The notes under the pieces were generated by a model. It was not told where the DNA came from. It searched no databases and was given only the letters and a program-made list of their open reading frames with translations. The position numbers and the translations under genes were made by a program. From Lutibacter sp. (GTDB lineage Bacteria; Bacteroidota; Bacteroidia; Flavobacteriales; Flavobacteriaceae), in the NCBI GenBank assembly GCA_021647265.1, contig JAKIVA010000010.1, forward strand, positions 1 through 64,000: 64,000 bases of DNA. Direction: 5' to 3'. How positions within the stretch are numbered: position 1 is the first letter of the stretch; each line of letters starts with the position of its first letter. Of the stretch, positions 51,758-60,502 are shown in pieces.

Positions 51758-52090
51758 ATGATTGCAAATACACCAAAACCACCTTATTATGCGGTAATAT
51801 TTTCGTCAATTAGTGCTAAGGAAGAAGTGAGTTATAGCGAAACGTCAGATAAAATGATTGAATTAGCCCAACAACAGGAAGGTTTTTTAGGAATGGAATC
51901 TGCTAAAAATGAAATAGGGATAACTGTTTCTTACTGGGATAGTTTAGAAGCAATTAAAAATTGGAAAATGAATGTTAACCACGTAGAAGCAAGAGAAAAG
52001 GGGAGAAGTATTTGGTATAAAAAGTTTAAGGTTCGAATATGTAAAGTTGAAAGAGATTACGGGTTTGAAAGCTTTAATCTAAAAAAATAA
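51758..52090 (+). CDS. ABM-fold monooxygenase-like protein
   Basis: A 110-residue ferredoxin-like fold protein of the antibiotic biosynthesis monooxygenase type: PPYYAVIFSSISAKEEVSYSETSDKMIELAQQQEGFLGMESAKNEIGITVSYWDSLEAIKNWKMN. The ATG at 51758 is used; the 20 residues before it in the same frame are outside the family. Substrate unknown; a haem-degrading role is possible but not supported. Diverges from mtaB and ends before a bidirectional hairpin. Confidence 0.8.
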   Translation: MIANTPKPPYYAVIFSSISAKEEVSYSETSDKMIELAQQQEGFLGMESAKNEIGITVSYWDSLEAIKNWKMNVNHVEAREKGRSIWYKKFKVRICKVERDYGFESFNLKK

Positions 52091-52128
52091 GCCTAAAAAT
52101 AATTAATATTCTAACTATTTTTAGGCTT
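52089..52128. terminator. Bidirectional terminator hairpin
   Basis: A perfect 13-bp stem AAGCCTAAAAATA (52089-52101) / TATTTTTAGGCTT (52116-52128) with a 14-nt AT-rich loop, between the converging ABM and S9 peptidase genes. It begins within the ABM stop codon and lacks a long T-run, so it may be weak. Confidence 0.6.
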
Positions 52129-52137
52129 GCTTATGTA

Positions 52138-54264
52138 TTACTTATTATTTTCAACAATATAGTTCATCATTTTTTTTACCAAATGAACCCGGTCAATACC
52201 TCGTACATTGTGTTTGTGCATTGGATAGGTGAAAAAATCAAGTTGAACTTTTTGTTTAACAGCTTCTTGTAATAAAGTCATACTGTGTTGAGGTACAACA
52301 GTTGGGTCTACACTTCCAATAATAAGTAATAGTTTTCCATCCAAATTTTTGATATAATTATGAACTCTAGCTTTTTTATAGCCCTCAGGATTTTCTTGAG
52401 GAGTATCCATATAACGTTCCCCATACATTACCTCATAATATTTCCAATCGGTAACAGGGCCTCCGGCAACAGCAGTTGTAAATACTCCTGGGTTGCGTAA
52501 CATTAGGCTTGTGGTCATAAAACCACCATAACTCCATCCGTTTATTGCAATACGAGAACTGTCAACAAAATTTAATGATTTTAAATAGTTAATTCCTGTT
52601 AATTGATCTTCAATTTCAATATCACCTAGGTGGCGGTGAATAATACTTTCAAAAGCAAAGCCTCTATTTGCTGAACCTCTGTTATCGAGTGTAAATACAA
52701 TATAGTTTTCTAACGTAGCAAAAGCAGGCATCCATAAGCTAGAACCCCCAAGCCAAGAATTGGTAACCAGTTGTGCGTGTGGGCCACCATAAACATACAC
52801 TAAAACTGGGTATTTTTTTGAAGGGTCAAAATTGGCTGGTTTTGTTATTTTAGCATATAACTTAGTTCCATCATTAGCTTTTAAAGTTATAAAGTTGGTA
52901 GTTCCTAATTTGTAATTTTTTAACGGATTTTCAGCAGTGAAAATAACAGTTGTTTTACCATTTTTAGTATTTACAACTTCAATATTTCTTGGAACATTTA
53001 TATTACTATATGAGTTAATTAGGTAATTTCCATCAAAGCTAAGTTGTGTTGTGTGCGTACCTTCTTGCTCTGTTATACGGGTGTATTTACCTGTTTTTAA
53101 ATTTACTTTGAATGTGTGATTTTCTCTTGGATCGGTTCCAGTTCCTGTTATAAAAACGTTTTTCTCACTTTTATCAAACCCTAAAATGCCAGTTACTACC
53201 CATTTAAACTTGGTTATTTGTTTCACGAATTTACCCTCAGTGGTATATAGGTACAAATTCATAAAACCATCACGTTCACTAAACCATAGAAAGTTAGTGG
53301 TACTGTTAGGTAAAAATACGGCATCAAATTCAGGCTCAGTCCACTTTTCGTTTGTTTCTTCAAATAAAGTATTTATTTTTTTTCCTGTTTCAGCGTTGTA
53401 TCGGTTATACCATACATGGTTCTGAGCTCTATTTATTTCGGCAACGAGTATATATTTTTCATCAGGAGTCCACGATAAATTAGTTAAATAATGTTCATCA
53501 GAAGTGTCAATATCAAGGTAAATAGTTTTTGCTGTTTTTAGATTGAAAATACCAATTTTGGCGATTTCACTCCCTTGTCCTGCCATTGGGTATTTAATAT
53601 TATTTAATGAAGCAGGGTAGGTAGTAATATCAACTAAGGGGTAGTTTGTTACGTTGCTTTCATCTTTTTGGTAGAAGGCCAAGAAAGTTCCTTTCGGGCT
53701 CCAAAAAGTACCTTTTACAATTCCAAACTCACTTCGGTGAATTGCTTGACCAGAAACAATATTTTTGTCTTTTATTGAAGTTACAGCTATTTTTGAGTTT
53801 GCAGTCGTAGCTATAAATAAATTATTAGCTATTGTATAGGCAATTGCTTTTGCTTTTGAATTAAACTCACTGTTCTCGGCAGCTTTATCAGGTGTGACAG
53901 CTATTTCTTTAGTCTTATTTATGTAGTTATAAACTTCAATAGTATTTCCATTTTTAAATGTTAATGTTGTAGTTGAAATTTCTTGTAAACGAGGAAAATG
54001 CTTTAATGTTGGGTATGTTTTTTGAAGTTGCTTTAATGAAATGGTAGAAATAACTTTATTAGATTTTGCATTGGTTAAAATAAGTTCATTATCTTTTTGG
54101 AATGTATAGGTATTTGCATTTTTAACCCAATTTAAGTTATTTAATGTTGAAGGGTATAGCCCTTTGTAGTAGCCTAATACAGCATCTTCAAGTGTTAATT
54201 CTTTTTGTTGGGAGAATCCTAAAAAGTATGTAAATAAAAATATAAATGATATTATTTTTTTCAT
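52138..54264 (-). CDS. S9 family prolyl oligopeptidase (DPP IV-like), secreted
   Basis: A 708-residue exported serine peptidase. A signal peptide (residues 1-18) is followed by a DPP IV beta-propeller (about 60-480) and the S9 alpha/beta hydrolase domain. Catalytic triad: Ser578 in GWSYGG, Asp653 in GSVDPTVVP and His685 in HKHNVRG. The DPP IV subfamily cuts Xaa-Pro dipeptides from peptide N-termini, useful in protein degradation at the cell surface or periplasm. Exact specificity is not determined. ATG at 54264. Confidence 0.9.
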   Translation of the reverse strand: MKKIISFIFLFTYFLGFSQQKELTLEDAVLGYYKGLYPSTLNNLNWVKNANTYTFQKDNELILTNAKSNKVISTISLKQLQKTYPTLKHFPRLQEISTTTLTFKNGNTIEVYNYINKTKEIAVTPDKAAENSEFNSKAKAIAYTIANNLFIATTANSKIAVTSIKDKNIVSGQAIHRSEFGIVKGTFWSPKGTFLAFYQKDESNVTNYPLVDITTYPASLNNIKYPMAGQGSEIAKIGIFNLKTAKTIYLDIDTSDEHYLTNLSWTPDEKYILVAEINRAQNHVWYNRYNAETGKKINTLFEETNEKWTEPEFDAVFLPNSTTNFLWFSERDGFMNLYLYTTEGKFVKQITKFKWVVTGILGFDKSEKNVFITGTGTDPRENHTFKVNLKTGKYTRITEQEGTHTTQLSFDGNYLINSYSNINVPRNIEVVNTKNGKTTVIFTAENPLKNYKLGTTNFITLKANDGTKLYAKITKPANFDPSKKYPVLVYVYGGPHAQLVTNSWLGGSSLWMPAFATLENYIVFTLDNRGSANRGFAFESIIHRHLGDIEIEDQLTGINYLKSLNFVDSSRIAINGWSYGGFMTTSLMLRNPGVFTTAVAGGPVTDWKYYEVMYGERYMDTPQENPEGYKKARVHNYIKNLDGKLLLIIGSVDPTVVPQHSMTLLQEAVKQKVQLDFFTYPMHKHNVRGIDRVHLVKKMMNYIVENNK

Positions 54265-54313
54265 AAGTAAGTTTTTAAAATAGTTGACAAAGTTAATTAT
54301 TAATCGTTTTTAA

Positions 54314-55351
54314 TCACTGAGTATTATCAGTTTGGGTATTAAAATTTATCCGAGCCATAATTGGAAAATGATCTGAATATTTGACATTGAATGTTTTAAA
54401 ATTATTGATTTCAATTTGGTTATCGGTTAAAATAAAATCAATACGAAAAGGGAAATATTTATAATCAAAAGTTTTTCCAAAACCACTACCGGCAATTTCA
54501 AAAGCGTCTTTTTTACCTTTTTTTAGTTGATGATATATCCAAGAAAAGGCGGTATTGTTAAAATCTCCACATATAATTGATTTATAATTTGTCTTTTTTT
54601 CATGCTGTATTATTAAGCTGGTTTGGTTTGCCTGTTTTTTGAAAGCTTCTTCAACTCTTATTTTAAATTTTTCAGAATTTTTTTGATTAAAATAATCTTC
54701 TGTAGGGCTAATTTTTAGTGATTCAAGATGAACATTATAGATTCTAACTGTATCTTTATGTATTACTATATCAGCAAAAATTGCATTATTACCGCTATTT
54801 GAAAAATTTAATGAACCTGCATCAATTATTTTGTGTTTAGAAAAAATGGCATGTCCAAAACGGTTATTTTCACTACTTACTTTTATATATTTAAAAGGAT
54901 ATTCAAATCCTAATTTAACAGTAGGATTGAATTCTTGAATACATAAAATATCCGGCTTTTTAGTGTTTATAAAACCGTAAATATTTTCATCAATATGCTC
55001 TTTTTCAATCCAATTGTAAAGGTTGAACATTCGAACATTATAACTCATTACTTTAACATCAGTACTTAGTAAAACTTTTTTTTCCTTAAATCTATATAAA
55101 TTGTTAATGTGTTGAAAGCCAATTAATAAAATAATTGTTGAAATTAAAAACTGACGTTTCAATTTTAAAACCCAATAACATACAAATAGAAGATTTACAA
55201 TAATTAAGATAGGTACTGAAAGTCCAATAAATGAAATTAATGAAATGGTATTTGGAGAAATATAATAGCTTAAAAATGAAATTAACAAAATAGCCGCAAC
55301 TAATGAGTTAATTGTAGCTATTAGTTTATCTATGAGTGCTAGTTTTTTCAT
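54314..55351 (-). CDS. Membrane-anchored endonuclease/exonuclease/phosphatase family protein
   Basis: A 345-residue protein. Three hydrophobic helices at about 13-85 precede the EEP domain, which has VKVMSYNVRMFNLYNW, LCIQEFNP, the divalent-metal CGDFNNTAFSWIYH and SDHFPIMARI. These are the conserved metal and catalytic residues of the family. The catalytic domain would lie outside the membrane; the substrate could be nucleic acid or a phospholipid, which the sequence does not decide. Three bp from the rhomboid gene upstream, in a run of co-directional genes with mutL. Confidence 0.85.
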   Translation of the reverse strand: MKKLALIDKLIATINSLVAAILLISFLSYYISPNTISLISFIGLSVPILIIVNLLFVCYWVLKLKRQFLISTIILLIGFQHINNLYRFKEKKVLLSTDVKVMSYNVRMFNLYNWIEKEHIDENIYGFINTKKPDILCIQEFNPTVKLGFEYPFKYIKVSSENNRFGHAIFSKHKIIDAGSLNFSNSGNNAIFADIVIHKDTVRIYNVHLESLKISPTEDYFNQKNSEKFKIRVEEAFKKQANQTSLIIQHEKKTNYKSIICGDFNNTAFSWIYHQLKKGKKDAFEIAGSGFGKTFDYKYFPFRIDFILTDNQIEINNFKTFNVKYSDHFPIMARINFNTQTDNTQ

Positions 55352-55354
55352 AAA

Positions 55355-56191
55355 TTACTTCTTGCCAGCCCTAAATAAAAAATCTTTTTCTTCTTTTGTT
55401 AAACTTTCGTAACCAGATTTACTTATCTTGTCTAGAATATCGTCTATTTTACGTTGTTTACTTTTAGAAACTCCATTTGTTGAAGTTCTCTTTTTTGTTT
55501 TGTAAACTGCTTTGAACGGCGATTTCTTTTTAGGTTTTAACAAGTTAGTAAAATAATTTAAAAGTTGCTCAAACCAACTTCCTATATCATTTCCTTTACT
55601 GAGTTGTTTTGCATAAATATAACCAAAAATAGCACCACTTAAATGTGCAATGGCAGATCCTTTATCGGGGTTTGCTATTTGTAAAATGCTTAATACTACC
55701 CAAATAGCAGCCAATACCCATAATTCTACACTCCCAATAAAACGTAGTTGAAGTGAGTATCTAGGTATTTTAGTGGCAACAGCAATAAAAATAGTTGTTA
55801 CTGCTGCAGAAGCTCCAGCTAAAGGAAGCGCAACAGTTTTAGCAATAAAATAATAATATGCTAAAAATATAATTCCTCCAAAAATTCCTCCTAAGAGATA
55901 AAAATTAAGAAACTGCTTTTTGGTATAAAAATCTAAAAATAAATTACCAATATAATATAAAACCAACAGGTTTGATAGAATGTGAAATAAATTTTGATGT
56001 ATGAAAGCATAAGATATAAGAGTCCATGGTTTCACCAAAAAGCTATCTAAATTTGAAGGTAATGCAAACCATCCAATAATGTATTTGTTGAGTAATACAG
56101 TTATCAAAAATAAAAACACGTTGATGTAAATTATTTTTTCAACAACGTTTGCTTTATGATAGGCTTGCTTTATGTCATTAATTATACTCAA
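55355..56191 (-). CDS. Rhomboid family intramembrane serine protease (downstream copy)
   Basis: A 278-residue membrane protein with about six helices and a 70-residue basic cytoplasmic C-terminal tail. The catalytic dyad is Ser128 in GASAAV and His183 in HLSG; the usual GxSG is here GxSA. The start is a TTG at 56191 (SIINDIKQAYHKANVV follows), 2 bp after the TAG of the upstream rhomboid; no ATG lies near the N-terminus. Substrates are unknown. The Lys-rich tail distinguishes it from its paralogue. Confidence 0.85.
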   Translation of the reverse strand: MSIINDIKQAYHKANVVEKIIYINVFLFLITVLLNKYIIGWFALPSNLDSFLVKPWTLISYAFIHQNLFHILSNLLVLYYIGNLFLDFYTKKQFLNFYLLGGIFGGIIFLAYYYFIAKTVALPLAGASAAVTTIFIAVATKIPRYSLQLRFIGSVELWVLAAIWVVLSILQIANPDKGSAIAHLSGAIFGYIYAKQLSKGNDIGSWFEQLLNYFTNLLKPKKKSPFKAVYKTKKRTSTNGVSKSKQRKIDDILDKISKSGYESLTKEEKDFLFRAGKK

Positions 56192-56193
56192 AA

Positions 56194-56937
56194 CTAATTC
56201 CAGCGTTTAAATTGGTTCTGTTTCCAATACCAAACAATAATAAAACCTATTAGCGCACCACCAATGTGTGCCCAATGAGCAACGTTTGGTCCACTACCAA
56301 TAGAATAGCCAGTTAAACCAAAGAATAAATCTCCTAAAATTATTAATGGAATAAAATATTTTGCAGCAATAGGGACAGGGAAAAATATCAATGCTAGTTT
56401 TGCATTAGGAAATGCAAACCCGAAAGCAACCAAAACGCCGTAAATGGCACCAGATGCTCCTACTGCAGATGAATGATAAGTACCGTATATGGTGGCTAGA
56501 CTTTCTTCAGAAATACGGTCTAAAATTTGAGGATTATAACTTCCCGTGGTTAAAATATTTTGAATTTCAGAAGAGGATAATCCAATATTAACCAATTGGT
56601 CATATACAGAATTAAACTGTAAATAATTTACCAGTGTGTAAATTGCTGCTGAACCTAAACCTGCTGAAAAATAAAAAAATAAGAATTTATTTCGTCCCCA
56701 CATTTGTTCTAAAGGAGTACCAAAAGCCCAAAGCGCATACATATTAAATAGAATATGCATAAATCCTCCATGCATAAACATATGTGTTAAAATTTGCCAT
56801 ACACCAAAGTTTGGATTCATTGGAAAATGCAATGCGAATAAGTTTTGTAAGCCTAGGCCAGGCATAAGCTGTGGTGCAATAAAAAATATTACATTAATAA
56901 CTATTAAATGCTTAACAGCTTCAGTAATTCTTCCCAT
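56194..56937 (-). CDS. Rhomboid family intramembrane serine protease (upstream copy)
   Basis: A 247-residue membrane protein with the canonical rhomboid dyad Ser162 in GASGAIYG and His224 in HIGG, and the conserved HMFMHGGFMHILFNMYAL loop. Several helices cover residues 12-40, 60-100 and 160-235. It precedes a second rhomboid gene by 2 bp, and mutL lies 21 bp upstream of it, the arrangement seen in other flavobacteria. Substrate unknown. Confidence 0.9.
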   Translation of the reverse strand: MGRITEAVKHLIVINVIFFIAPQLMPGLGLQNLFALHFPMNPNFGVWQILTHMFMHGGFMHILFNMYALWAFGTPLEQMWGRNKFLFFYFSAGLGSAAIYTLVNYLQFNSVYDQLVNIGLSSSEIQNILTTGSYNPQILDRISEESLATIYGTYHSSAVGASGAIYGVLVAFGFAFPNAKLALIFFPVPIAAKYFIPLIILGDLFFGLTGYSIGSGPNVAHWAHIGGALIGFIIVWYWKQNQFKRWN

Positions 56938-56958
56938 AATCTATAATAGTACAATGTT

Positions 56959-58773
56959 TTAATTATTAAATATTTTATCTATTTCTTCAATATTAATAGT
57001 TATAAATGTTGTTTTTCCAAAGGGTGATAAATCAGGTTGTTTGCATATAAAAAGTTTATTTACAATTTCTTCCTGTTCTTTTAAATTTAATACAGTACCC
57101 GTTTTAATAGCTAAACTTTTTGCCAAACTTTTTGCCATAATATCTAGTTGGCTAAAGCTAGCATTGGGGATATCATTTTTTATGTCTTCTAACAATTGTT
57201 CAATAATAATTGTAATTTGACTTTCAATAATACCTGTAGGAATACCATTTATAATAATAGAATCTCCTAAAATTTTATCGAATTTAAAACCAATATTTTC
57301 TAAATCTTCTTTAATTTCTTTTATCAGTTCAATGTCATTTTTAATAAAAGAAATTTCTAAAGGAAATAGCAGTTGTTGACTTGTTGCTTCTTTAACAGTA
57401 ATATTTTCCAAAAATTCTTCATACAAAATACGTTGATGAGCTAAATTTTGATTGATATATACAATTCCAGATTTTATACTGCTCACAATATATTTTTTAT
57501 GAATTTGATATGTTTTATTTGTTTTTGTTTCTTCGGAGAATAACGATGCATTTACAGTTTCAGCTTCTACTTCAACATTGTGAATACTTGTATCTGTATA
57601 CAAACTTTCCCATTGGTTATTTTTGGTTTGTTTTGAATGAAAATGAAGAGATTTTGATTCTTCATTTTTAAAAGGATTAAAATCTGAGTCAACAATTATT
57701 TTTGGCGAATTAGACTTTTTATCTTTGAAGTTATAAGGGGTGTCTAAAGAGGCACTTCTTTCAAAGTCGAGAACAGGACCAACGTTGTATTGCCCTAAAC
57801 TGTGTTTTATTGTTGAATGTAAAATAGCATACAATGTTTTTTCATCACTAAATTTAATTTCTGTTTTTGTAGGATGAATATTTATGTCAATACTTTTAGG
57901 AGGTACCGTTAAGTATAAAAAATAAGATGGGTGATATCCACTAGAGAGCAGGCTTTCAAAAGCACTAGTAACAGCATGATTTAAATAAGCATTTTTAATG
58001 AAACGATTGTTTACAAAAAAGAATTGTTCTCCTCTTTTTTTCTTAGCAAATTCAGGTTTGGCAACAAAGCCATTAATTTCAATAATATCGGTTACTTCAT
58101 TTATTGGCACTAGTTTTTCATTGGTTTTTTTACCAAAAACAGCAACAATACGTTGGCGTAAATTACTTGAACTTAAATGATAAATCTCATTTTCATTATG
58201 ATAAAGTGAAAAGGAAATAGTTGGATGTGCTAAAACAACTCGCTGAAATTCATTAATAATATGGCGAGTTTCTATGGTATTTGATTTTAAAAAATTTCTT
58301 CGGGCTGGAATATTGTAAAATAAATGTTTTACAGCTATTGAAGTTCCCTTTGGCGTTGAAATATTTTCTTGAAAAATAATGTTGCTTCCTTCAATTTTAA
58401 TATAAGTTCCAAGTTCTTGATTTTCTTGTTTAGATTTTAAATCAACATGGGCTATAGCAGCAATAGAAGCCAATGCTTCACCTCTAAATCCTTTGGTATG
58501 GATATTAAATAAATCTTCTGCTTTTTTTATTTTAGAGGTCGCATGACGTTCAAAACTAAGTCTAGCATCGGTTCTGCTCATTCCTTTTCCATTATCAATA
58601 ACCTGAATAAGAGTTTTTCCTGCTTCTTTAATTATAAGCTTTATAACAGTTGCTTCAGCATCAATAGCATTTTCCAGTAATTCCTTTACTACAGAAGCTG
58701 GTCTTTGTACAACTTCACCTGCTGCAATTTGGTTTGCAACATGGTCGGGTAGTAGTTGAATAATATCAGGCAT
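56959..58773 (-). CDS. mutL: DNA mismatch repair protein MutL
   Basis: A 604-residue mismatch repair protein. The N-terminal GHKL ATPase has ELLENAIDAEA, DNGKGMSRTDARLSFERHATSKI and KGFRGEALASIAA; the transducer domain contains IHPTKTEIKF. In the C-terminal domain the metal-dependent endonuclease motif DQHAxxER reads NQNLAHQR (441-448), and the CxHGRPT-type motif reads CKQP...SPFGKTTF (577-590), so nuclease residues appear changed. Dimerisation via the C-terminus should be intact. The ATG at 58773 overlaps the stop of the upstream gene by 1 bp. Confidence 0.93.
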   Translation of the reverse strand: MPDIIQLLPDHVANQIAAGEVVQRPASVVKELLENAIDAEATVIKLIIKEAGKTLIQVIDNGKGMSRTDARLSFERHATSKIKKAEDLFNIHTKGFRGEALASIAAIAHVDLKSKQENQELGTYIKIEGSNIIFQENISTPKGTSIAVKHLFYNIPARRNFLKSNTIETRHIINEFQRVVLAHPTISFSLYHNENEIYHLSSSNLRQRIVAVFGKKTNEKLVPINEVTDIIEINGFVAKPEFAKKKRGEQFFFVNNRFIKNAYLNHAVTSAFESLLSSGYHPSYFLYLTVPPKSIDINIHPTKTEIKFSDEKTLYAILHSTIKHSLGQYNVGPVLDFERSASLDTPYNFKDKKSNSPKIIVDSDFNPFKNEESKSLHFHSKQTKNNQWESLYTDTSIHNVEVEAETVNASLFSEETKTNKTYQIHKKYIVSSIKSGIVYINQNLAHQRILYEEFLENITVKEATSQQLLFPLEISFIKNDIELIKEIKEDLENIGFKFDKILGDSIIINGIPTGIIESQITIIIEQLLEDIKNDIPNASFSQLDIMAKSLAKSLAIKTGTVLNLKEQEEIVNKLFICKQPDLSPFGKTTFITINIEEIDKIFNN

Positions 58774-59063
58774 TAGAATAAGGTGTGTAAGTCAAGAATA
58801 TACGCAGCAATACCAACTAAAATAGCTATTATAATTGCCAATCTTAAGTTTGAAGATTTATTAGTAGCACTTCTTTTACTTTTTACCCAGTCATTTTTTA
58901 AATTATTTTTTGTGAGTGTAATTTTAGAACTTTGGTTCGTTTTATCTTTCTTTCCATGATATTTTTCTTCTAAATTTCTCAAACGTTCTTTCCTCTCGTC
59001 GTAGAAACGAGGTTTATAATCAAATACATAATGAGCACGAGGCTTAAATAATTTGCCGAACAT
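58773..59063 (-). CDS. Small single-pass membrane protein
   Basis: A 96-residue protein of unknown function. An aromatic, basic N-terminus (MFGKLFKPRAHYVFDYKPRFYDERKERLRNLEEKYHG) is followed by a polar linker and one C-terminal helix at about 74-90 (LAIIIAILVGIAAYILDL). It sits directly upstream of mutL with a 1-bp overlap (TAATG), so translation of mutL is coupled to it. A -7 box with a TTG 20 bp away is at 59088-59118. Confidence 0.75.
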   Translation of the reverse strand: MFGKLFKPRAHYVFDYKPRFYDERKERLRNLEEKYHGKKDKTNQSSKITLTKNNLKNDWVKSKRSATNKSSNLRLAIIIAILVGIAAYILDLHTLF

Positions 59064-59087
59064 AAACTTAAATTAATCAGTAAAAAT

Positions 59088-59118
59088 CAAAAATACAGAA
59101 TTATAAAGTGGTGGTCAA
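59088..59118 (-). promoter_or_regulatory. Promoter of the mutL operon
   Basis: On the minus strand TTG (59116-59118), 20-bp spacer, TATTTTTG (59088-59095). It lies 25 bp before the ATG at 59063 and likely drives the small membrane protein, mutL and the rhomboid genes. Confidence 0.65.
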
Positions 59119-59139
59119 GTTTTGTGTGCAAGAAGTCTG

Positions 59140-59619
59140 TTAAAACTCTCTTAAAGCTGCCATTTTAATAGCTGCAATTGCACATTCAATTCCTTTATTA
59201 CCTAGTTTTCCTCCGGAACGGTCAATAGATTGCTGTCTTGTATTATCAGTTAAAACGCAAAAAATAACAGGGATATCGTATTTAACATTTAAATCTTTGA
59301 TGCCTTGTGTTACAGCATCACACACAAAATCAAAATGCTTTGTTTCTCCTTGAATAACATTGCCAATAGCTATGATAGCGTTTAATTTTTGAGTTTCTAT
59401 CATTTTTTTACACCCAAAAATAAGCTCAAAACTTCCAGGAACATCCCAACGTAAGATATTTTTTTTAGAGACACCATTTTCTAAAAGAGCTTGTTGAGCA
59501 CCTAGAAATAAGTTTTCAGTAATAGCTGGATTCCATTCAGAAACAACAATCCCAAATCGAAAATTTTTCGCATTTGGGATGGTATCTTTATCGTAATAAG
59601 ATAAATTAGTTGTAGCCAT
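59140..59619 (-). CDS. ribH: 6,7-dimethyl-8-ribityllumazine synthase
   Basis: A 159-residue subunit that forms icosahedral or decameric lumazine synthase, making the precursor of riboflavin. FRFGIVVSEWNPAITENL, WDVPGSFELIFGCKKM, IAIGNVIQGETKHFDFVCDAV (containing the catalytic His) and IPVIFCVLTDNTRQQSIDR are all conserved. No FMN riboswitch was seen upstream. It is 6 bp after the TPR gene on the same strand. Confidence 0.94.
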   Translation of the reverse strand: MATTNLSYYDKDTIPNAKNFRFGIVVSEWNPAITENLFLGAQQALLENGVSKKNILRWDVPGSFELIFGCKKMIETQKLNAIIAIGNVIQGETKHFDFVCDAVTQGIKDLNVKYDIPVIFCVLTDNTRQQSIDRSGGKLGNKGIECAIAAIKMAALREF

Positions 59620-59625
59620 TACATC

Positions 59626-60390
59626 TTATTTTTTTGATGCATAGGTTGCTTTACTAATATAAATATCAATATTTTTAGCCTCATCAGAGGTAGGATAATC
59701 TGATTTAATTCTATTAAATAGTTCTAGAGCTTTAGAATATTGTTCTAAATCCATAGCAGTATTTCCTGCTTTAAAAAGAAAAAGAGGTGTAGAGAAATTA
59801 TTATCTCTTAAATCAGCTGCTTTTAGATAGTAATCTAGTGCATCTTCAGGTTGGTTTATATCTGAAAAGGCATCACCAATAGCACCTTTAGCAATTGGAG
59901 CTAACAATTCATCTTCTGAAGAATATTTTTCTAAATAGTCTATGGCCTGTTTATAATTTTTCAACTTTAAATAAGAAATACCAGCATAATAGTTTGCTAT
60001 GTTACCGGCTTTGGTTCCTTTATATTCACTTGCAATGTCAATAAAACCATATTTTCCATCGGCACCATTTAATCCCAAATTTAATAAAGAATCTACAGCA
60101 ACTGAACTTTTATTAGCTTCATCAAAGTAAACTTTTGGAAAAGCCAATTCGTTTGCAGCTTCTTTTTCTTTTGGAGCTTTTATATATTTTTGGTAAGGTA
60201 AATAGCTTAAAATTAACACTACTATTAAACCTAAAACAATAAAAATTGTTTTTTGATTTTTTATAACCCACTTTTCTGATCTTGAAGCAGTTTCATCTAG
60301 CGTATTAAATACTTCAGCAGTTGTTGATTTATCTTCAACAGAAGCATGTTTCTTTTTTGCTTTACTTCCAGTCTTTTTATATGTTGCCAT
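59626..60390 (-). CDS. Membrane-anchored TPR protein (YfgM-like)
   Basis: A 254-residue protein: basic N-terminus, one membrane helix at about 48-68 (TIFIVLGLIVVLILSYL), then tetratricopeptide-like helices (AGNIANYYAGISYLKLKNYKQAIDYLEKYSSEDELLAP..., FKAGNTAMDLEQYSKALELFNRIKSDYP). This matches the YfgM/BamD-like type in Bacteroidota, probably a periplasmic chaperone or scaffold. It starts 6 bp before ribH. A -7 box is at 60412-60419. Confidence 0.8.
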   Translation of the reverse strand: MATYKKTGSKAKKKHASVEDKSTTAEVFNTLDETASRSEKWVIKNQKTIFIVLGLIVVLILSYLPYQKYIKAPKEKEAANELAFPKVYFDEANKSSVAVDSLLNLGLNGADGKYGFIDIASEYKGTKAGNIANYYAGISYLKLKNYKQAIDYLEKYSSEDELLAPIAKGAIGDAFSDINQPEDALDYYLKAADLRDNNFSTPLFLFKAGNTAMDLEQYSKALELFNRIKSDYPTSDEAKNIDIYISKATYASKK

Positions 60391-60411
60391 TTAATGTAAA
60401 ATTTGTAGGCG

Positions 60412-60419
60412 CAAAAATA
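60412..60419 (-). promoter_or_regulatory. Predicted -7 box for the TPR-ribH operon
   Basis: The minus strand reads TATTTTTG, matching TAnnTTTG, 21 bp before the ATG at 60390. Confidence 0.5.
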
Positions 60420-60502
60420 GCCATTTTAATTGGAAAGTAAAAATGCAATTATATCAAAATTTTCATTTATTTTCAATAATTTTAAAAATTCAAATATAAT
60501 AG

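Noticed and set aside
59620..59640. FMN riboswitch before ribH
   Set aside because: Only 6 bp separate ribH from the TPR gene and no conserved RFN sequence is present.
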